Of a DNA stretch of 12,281 bases, positions 8,087 to 12,281 are shown piece after piece. Within the stretch, counting starts at the first letter, position 1; every line of letters begins with the position of its first letter. The notes under the pieces are model-generated. The model saw nothing but the letters and a program-made list of their open reading frames with translations. It ran no database searches and was not told where the DNA came from. The DNA is taken from the NCBI GenBank assembly GCA_030706285.1, contig JAUZOU010000050.1, positions 1 to 12,281 on the forward strand. Reading direction: 5' to 3'. Origin of the DNA: Bacteroidota bacterium. Its GTDB lineage: Bacteria; Bacteroidota; Bacteroidia; Bacteroidales; UBA1402. The translations under genes and the position numbers were made by a program.

Positions 8087-9814
8087 TCATTTATAGGCAA
8101 TAATGGTTCCATCTGCAATCAGCTGGTTCCTTTTATGCTCGATTCTCGTCCCTGCCGGCAACTCGACTACGATACAGGCCTGATTCACCGGAAGGCAAAT
8201 TCTGGTCGGTCTGGTTATATTCTTTGCCAGGTATTTTTTGGAGAGAATGTCAAACAGGTCTGAACGTCCGGCTGGATGGTAAGTGATTTTTTTTGTTTCG
8301 TGATAAGGATTGAAAAACAAATAAACCGGAAACTTCCTGTCGGCATAGAAATCGGTGGCATTACAGTTTAGTTTTAAAATGCGTTTGACATCGGTTGTAT
8401 CGACTATGGCGCCGAAAATACCGACCGGTGACGTGCTGTATATACTAAACATCGTTTCTTTCGGATTGTTCGGATTCCAGTTTGGACCATCGCCCAAAGC
8501 AACCGGATGGACACCTTTCAGTGCCGGTTTATGATAACAATCTTCGTAGCGCAATCCTTCATAGGCAACAATCGAATGCGTGTAGTTTTTCAGTTCCGGC
8601 AGCCATTGGTTATTGTCTGAAATTTCATTGGGGAAAAACAACCTGGCTGCGTTGACATTGTTAAGCATCCATTTTCCGATAGCCCTGGCATACTGTGGCT
8701 GATATTTAACCATAGGAACCAAGGGCCAGGCCAGTTTCATGCTGTTCATCAGAAATGCATAGCCACCGCCATCAATAGTACTGCCTTGCAAGCCGCTAAC
8801 ATCATACGGCCCCCATTTTCCGACAATGACGCCCCAACCGTTACGTCCGTTGGGGTTTTTGCATCCGTCAAAGACCCAACCGAGCATTTTCCCGATGTCG
8901 TAGCTTGTTCCTTGCTCCGCATTGAGTCTGGCCGCCGTATAGACACCCATCGGTAGCAGGATTTCATAGAACCGGCTTTCTTTCTGTGCATTCAGCGCCG
9001 CTATGGCTGATTCGGCATGTTTCAGGTACCGTTTGTCTTTGAACTTTTCATAGGCCGCGTACAATACATACCCATGACCGCCGGCGGCATCCTGTTCAAA
9101 TGGGATCTGGTTGACCATGCCCTTCATCTTGCCGTAATCAAAATACGAATAATTGTAATTCCCGTTCAGCGTTGAATCGGCCTTGTAGAATTGATTGGCG
9201 ATGCTTCGCTGAATATCACCTGATTTCTCGACGTTTGGAAAAACATCGCAGATGGCATAATACAAGACATTCGGCCAGACATCATACCACCAGTCACGAC
9301 CATAGCCACCGCCAAGTTTGGCCACTTCCGGGCTGGTATTGTTCATCATAATATTCCAGCCGGTTCCAGAATTGAAATAATTCTGGATCATTTTCACGTA
9401 GTTGTATCCGTTTTGATGGGTTTTATCTATACCGATGAGCCCTGCTCCCAAAATAGAAGCCAACGAATTCAGACTCTCATGAAATTCGCCGTGGTTGTGA
9501 TCGGGACCTTGCCGGCAATCATGAACAGCGGTGTACAATCCGAACGTAATTTGCGGAACGTTGCGCTGACTGTTGTCAAGCCAAATCATCGGACCGGCAG
9601 GAATATCCGGATTGAAATCATAGACATAAGTATCGAAATCAATGGCCTTTTGTTTCCAGTTGATGATCTTGTAGGGCTCCGGATCGTTTGGCATCCGTTC
9701 AACCCGTTGAACAGGCACTTGTTGCACAGCCTTCCCATAATTGTCGCTGGCCGTGCAGGAGAACGTCAGGCAACTGACCAGCAGAAAGAAAAGCACGTAT
9801 CTGTACGTTTGCAT
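8087..9814 (-). CDS. Lipoprotein of unassigned helical family, candidate polysaccharide-degrading enzyme
   Basis: This 575-residue protein has a lipoprotein signal with lipobox LTFSC (Cys20). The residues after Cys are TASDN, not the acidic surface-export motif, so its leaflet is unclear. Residues about 50-430 are helix-rich with many aromatics: DHNH (105-108), GIDK (128-131), DWWYDVWPNVLYY (174-186), QDAAGGHGY (241-249), NGRNGWGVIVGKWGPYDVSG (322-341) and RAIGKWMLNNVNAARLF (377-393). This resembles an alpha/alpha six-hairpin catalytic fold. Residues about 450-560 look like a beta-sandwich ending CIVVELPAG. I do not recognise a named CAZy family, so 'enzyme' is inference from fold character and PUL context. 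The start overlaps the MFS stop by one base (TAATG) and its stop overlaps the possible SusC start at 8090. A paralogue closes the same operon at 1-653. Confidence 0.9.
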   Translation of the reverse strand: MQTYRYVLFFLLVSCLTFSCTASDNYGKAVQQVPVQRVERMPNDPEPYKIINWKQKAIDFDTYVYDFNPDIPAGPMIWLDNSQRNVPQITFGLYTAVHDCRQGPDHNHGEFHESLNSLASILGAGLIGIDKTHQNGYNYVKMIQNYFNSGTGWNIMMNNTSPEVAKLGGGYGRDWWYDVWPNVLYYAICDVFPNVEKSGDIQRSIANQFYKADSTLNGNYNYSYFDYGKMKGMVNQIPFEQDAAGGHGYVLYAAYEKFKDKRYLKHAESAIAALNAQKESRFYEILLPMGVYTAARLNAEQGTSYDIGKMLGWVFDGCKNPNGRNGWGVIVGKWGPYDVSGLQGSTIDGGGYAFLMNSMKLAWPLVPMVKYQPQYARAIGKWMLNNVNAARLFFPNEISDNNQWLPELKNYTHSIVAYEGLRYEDCYHKPALKGVHPVALGDGPNWNPNNPKETMFSIYSTSPVGIFGAIVDTTDVKRILKLNCNATDFYADRKFPVYLFFNPYHETKKITYHPAGRSDLFDILSKKYLAKNITRPTRICLPVNQACIVVELPAGTRIEHKRNQLIADGTIIAYK

Positions 9815-11082
9815 TAGTTGTTTGTTTTGGAAAACTTGGTATCGATTTCTTTGATAATGTGTTTGGCGAGGGGTAGTGATAGCAATTGTAACCCACCCAC
9901 GATGATCAGGGCATATTTCAGGGCAAATGTTTCAGAAATCAGGTAGGCCAGAGCAATAAATAGAATCATGCCAAAAGCACGTCCGATAAACAATCCGATT
10001 TCATGACTCAAAATATACGTATATTCATTGCGCTTTTCAATGGCAGCCACGGCGTCGATCGTCTTCATCATGGTTGGAAAATAGGCTAAATCATGCAAGG
10101 GCTGGAAAAGCACTTTACACAGGACGAAAATGATGACGCCGATGGCACAGAACAAAAGGCCGTTGACCATCGTTCCGATAAAGAAGACGATCAGTCCAAA
10201 ACCGAAGATGGTCATCCGGTGCTTTGGTTTGGTGACACGCCCAAGTACGTAAACCAGAATGGCAGTCAGAGCCCCACCAATGCTTTGTATCAGGCCCAAC
10301 GATTCTTCGTTGCCGACTAGCCGCATAACCAAAATAGCCGGGGCGGTTACCAGAAATCCTTGAACCATACCTTTCAGTCCGGCCAACGCTAGAAATTTTT
10401 TCCACAATGGATGGAAATGAACATAGAAGAATTTCTTTTGAACAGGATTCGAGAACTTACCTTTTGAAAGGACCAGACAGGCACCGATGGCAATGAACAG
10501 CACAATGAAGGTGATGACCTGATAACCTTTATTAACATCCATCACTTTACCAAACAATTTCGTTCCTTCCACACTTCCAAGAAAGGCTCCGACGCACAAG
10601 GGGACGATAATGTTCCAAAATGAAAAGAAAAAGGATTCCAATCCGAAGAAGTAGTTCCTGTTTCCGTCGTTGGTGGAGTTGAGAGCCAGTAGATACCGGT
10701 TTGTCCAGAAAAAACCGGTGGATGCTCCCAGTATAAAACCGGCAATACCAAGCTGTTCAATCCCGATGGAGTGGATGGACATCATCGCCATCAGGACAAT
10801 GGCTGACAGTAAGATGCCAAAGCTGTATAGCCAGTTCACCTTGAAATATTTAAGCAATTCTCCGTTCAGGGCAGACGTGCAGACAATCCCGACATACATG
10901 CACAACTGGTAAATCACCACATAGGAAGAATTTCCTGTGTTGCGCATGATATAAGCCCCGACAAAAATTTCGATGATTGGCAGGATAATAGCGTACAACA
11001 TATTTGTAATCAATAGTGTACGAATATTTAAGGGCTGCGATTTGAAGAATGAAAGTTCTCCTGTCAGTTTGTTGATCAGCAT
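9814..11082 (-). CDS. MFS inner-membrane transporter, probably for oligosaccharides
   Basis: This 422-residue protein is almost wholly hydrophobic, with about 12 membrane segments. Examples are residues 21-46, 53-72, 83-101, 108-125 and a late pair near 360-410. A soluble loop rich in Lys and Phe (about 206-230) separates the two halves, as is usual in the major facilitator superfamily. It has no cleavable signal. MFS proteins next to cytoplasmic GH130 enzymes are a known arrangement for uptake of mannosyl disaccharides, so this one probably moves the periplasmic product to GH130. It starts 5 bp after the GH130 stop and its stop codon shares one base with the next start. Substrate and coupling ion cannot be read from the sequence. 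Confidence 0.9.
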   Translation of the reverse strand: MLINKLTGELSFFKSQPLNIRTLLITNMLYAIILPIIEIFVGAYIMRNTGNSSYVVIYQLCMYVGIVCTSALNGELLKYFKVNWLYSFGILLSAIVLMAMMSIHSIGIEQLGIAGFILGASTGFFWTNRYLLALNSTNDGNRNYFFGLESFFFSFWNIIVPLCVGAFLGSVEGTKLFGKVMDVNKGYQVITFIVLFIAIGACLVLSKGKFSNPVQKKFFYVHFHPLWKKFLALAGLKGMVQGFLVTAPAILVMRLVGNEESLGLIQSIGGALTAILVYVLGRVTKPKHRMTIFGFGLIVFFIGTMVNGLLFCAIGVIIFVLCKVLFQPLHDLAYFPTMMKTIDAVAAIEKRNEYTYILSHEIGLFIGRAFGMILFIALAYLISETFALKYALIIVGGLQLLSLPLAKHIIKEIDTKFSKTNN

Positions 11083-11087
11083 GTGGG

Positions 11088-12131
11088 TTATTTGAGTGAG
11101 TTTAAGATTTCGGTAATGGATAAGGTCGCACTACAAATGACTTCGTCACTGGCTCCGTAATATAAAGTAACGGTATCGCCGTCGACCACGTGACCGTTGG
11201 TGAACACCACATTTCCGAAAAAGCCTGTTTGCTCATAACCGGCAACCGGTTCCATAATCGGAGTGTAACTTCTGGCTAGTACGTTTGAAGGGTCATTTTT
11301 GTCAAGCAGCAGGGCTCCCAGACAATAACGGTGTTGTTTGTCGGCACCGTGGTAAATTTCAAGCCATCCTTCGGCTGTCTTGATAGGTGGACCTCCGGCG
11401 CCGACTCTGGTTTCATCCCAGTTGCCCTCCCTGGTGACGGCCAGGCATTGGTGGTTGCCCCAGTGTAACCGGTCAGGCGATTCGGCCAGCCAGATGTAAT
11501 TTCCTCCAAGTTCTGGACTGCTCGGTCTGTGAAGAGCATAATATTTCCCATTGATCGGTTCTTCGAAAAGTGCGCAGTCTTTGTTGTGAGGTGGAAAAAT
11601 CATGCCTTTGCGGTTGAACAACCGGAAGTCGTTGGTTTGGATCAGGCCTACTCCGACGGCAACCGATGAAACTTCCGTGTACGTCAGGTAAAAGCCATCT
11701 TTCATGGTTGCTACCCGGCAATCTTCGATGCCGAATGACTCCAGATTGCCTTTCCCGAAAATGGGAGGATAGGCCGGATCTTCATAGAAATGGCAGCCAT
11801 CATCACTGCAGACAAGCCGTAAATAGGACAGGGTGGTCAGATAATTTTTCCCTTTATACAGTATGACCCGCGGATCCGTCGCATCCAGTTGAGGATCGTC
11901 CTTGTCGAAATGGAGCACCTCAATCCGGCCCTCTTTATTATAAATAGGAAAACTGATTTGATTGTCCACCTGGGTGGGGCGTTCGGCTACCCTCAACAAC
12001 AACCAAGTTTTGCCGTTCATCCGGAAAACGCCGGGGTTGAGTAAACAGGTGATCTCCATACCTTTTATCCGTGCCTTCAGGTCGCTGGGACGAAGCAATG
12101 GGTTATTGGGATTTCTTTTGGCGATATCCAT
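11088..12131 (-). CDS. Cytoplasmic GH130 beta-mannoside phosphorylase or beta-mannosidase
   Basis: This 347-residue protein has no signal peptide, so it acts in the cytoplasm. It is a five-bladed-propeller GH130 protein: ATDPRVILYKGKNYLT (84-99), GIEDCRVATMKDGFYLTYTE (134-153), NKDCALF (183-189), PINGKYYALHRP (192-203), NYIWLAESPDRLHWG (211-225), GAGGPPIKT (244-252) and GWLEIYHGAD (255-264). Asp137 in the EDCR motif sits where the family's catalytic acid is found; most members have DPR rather than DCR. By recalled alignment to the mannan phosphorylase Uhgb_MP, two phosphate-contact basic residues seem present (Arg242, His261), but the third is Glu191. Phosphorolysis versus hydrolysis is therefore open. 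It is the first gene of the operon and is followed after 5 bp by the MFS gene. The family is secure; linkage and reaction type are not. Confidence 0.93.
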   Translation of the reverse strand: MDIAKRNPNNPLLRPSDLKARIKGMEITCLLNPGVFRMNGKTWLLLRVAERPTQVDNQISFPIYNKEGRIEVLHFDKDDPQLDATDPRVILYKGKNYLTTLSYLRLVCSDDGCHFYEDPAYPPIFGKGNLESFGIEDCRVATMKDGFYLTYTEVSSVAVGVGLIQTNDFRLFNRKGMIFPPHNKDCALFEEPINGKYYALHRPSSPELGGNYIWLAESPDRLHWGNHQCLAVTREGNWDETRVGAGGPPIKTAEGWLEIYHGADKQHRYCLGALLLDKNDPSNVLARSYTPIMEPVAGYEQTGFFGNVVFTNGHVVDGDTVTLYYGASDEVICSATLSITEILNSLK

Positions 12132-12188
12132 GGTCGATGTGCTTTTTATGAATTAGTGGACTAAAGGTAAAGACAAGTATTCTTTTTG

Positions 12189-12250
12189 AGGTATCCTATT
12201 GTAACATTTGTGTACCTATTTGCCTTTCTTGCCGGTACGATACCTTTTTG
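12189..12250 (-). repeat. Cluster of GGTA-type repeats upstream of the operon
   Basis: On the minus strand, related elements recur upstream of GH130: AAAAAGGTA (12249-12241), AAATAGGTA (12221-12213) and a weaker AATAGGAT (12200-12193). A further AAAAGGTA (12269-12262) is half of the palindrome at 12252-12271. Starts are about 20, 28 and 21 bp apart. A small inverted repeat GGTA-CGA-TACC lies at 12234-12244, and an opposite-orientation AAAGGTA at 12163-12169. This looks like an array of regulator half-sites in the promoter region (12132-12281). No core promoter can be placed with confidence; the best TAnnTTTG-like match, TACCTTTA (12169-12162), lacks a matching upstream TTTG. Confidence 0.4.
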
Positions 12251-12251
12251 T

Positions 12252-12271
12252 CGAAAAAGTATACCTTTTCG
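12252..12271. promoter_or_regulatory. 20-bp near-perfect palindrome, candidate operator
   Basis: The plus strand reads CGAAAAAGTATACCTTTTCG. The two halves are complementary except for one pair (A at 12258 against C at 12265), and the centre is GTATAC. It lies about 120-140 bp upstream of the first start codon of the operon. That size and symmetry fit the binding site of a dimeric regulator. Which regulator is unknown, as none is encoded in the window. Confidence 0.55.
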
Positions 12272-12281
12272 GCGATAGGGA

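Noticed and set aside
9413..9817. 134-residue plus-strand open frame opposite the start of the unassigned lipoprotein
   Set aside because: It lies wholly antisense to a well-supported gene with a lipoprotein signal and paralogue support. Its translation shows no recognisable domain or signal.
12162..12169. TACCTTTA on the minus strand as the -7 element of the operon promoter
   Set aside because: It differs from TAnnTTTG at the last base and no TTTG-like element lies about 20 bp upstream, so I did not call it as a core promoter.

Overview
The window is a stretch of a Bacteroidota (probably Bacteroidales-type) chromosome holding most of one polysaccharide utilization locus (PUL). The diagnosis rests on an adjacent SusC-like TonB-dependent transporter and SusD-like lipoprotein, Bacteroidota-style lipoprotein signals, and start sites without strong Shine-Dalgarno sequences. 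Genus and species cannot be told from the sequence alone.

All eight genes lie on the minus strand and read from high to low coordinates. From the promoter end they are: a cytoplasmic GH130 beta-mannoside phosphorylase/hydrolase (12131-11088); an MFS inner-membrane transporter (11082-9814); a 575-residue lipoprotein of a mostly helical family that I cannot assign (9814-8087); SusC (about 8066-4986); SusD (about 4972-3548); a surface-type lipoprotein with a FIVAR-like helical part and a LamG domain (3492-2431); a secreted GH13 alpha-glucosidase-type enzyme (2287-662); and the first 217 codons of a second member of the same unassigned family (653 to beyond position 1). The first five genes are packed with gaps or overlaps of a few bases, so they look like one translationally linked unit. 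A perfect 11-bp hairpin followed by a U-rich tract separates the LamG gene from GH13. GH13 and the last gene are again closely packed.

The inferred workflow is as follows. The LamG lipoprotein and SusD capture a glycan at the cell surface and SusC imports it with TonB energy. The lipid-anchored unassigned protein, its soluble paralogue and GH13 process it at the outer membrane or in the periplasm. The MFS protein brings small products into the cytoplasm, where GH130 cleaves a mannoside. Together, GH13 (expected to act on alpha-glucosides, with a residue pattern favouring alpha-1,6 bonds) and GH130 (beta-mannosides) suggest a mixed or unusual alpha-glucose/mannose glycan, but the substrate is not proven by sequence.

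The most interesting item is the pair of divergent unassigned proteins bracketing the SusCD system in one operon. They share several motifs but carry different export signals. They are good candidates for undescribed carbohydrate-active enzymes that define this locus. The 150 bases upstream of the first gene carry a 20-bp near-perfect palindrome and several related GGTA-type repeats that look like regulator sites. No RNA genes, insertion sequences or CRISPR arrays were seen, and no stretch over 300 bases lacks a gene.
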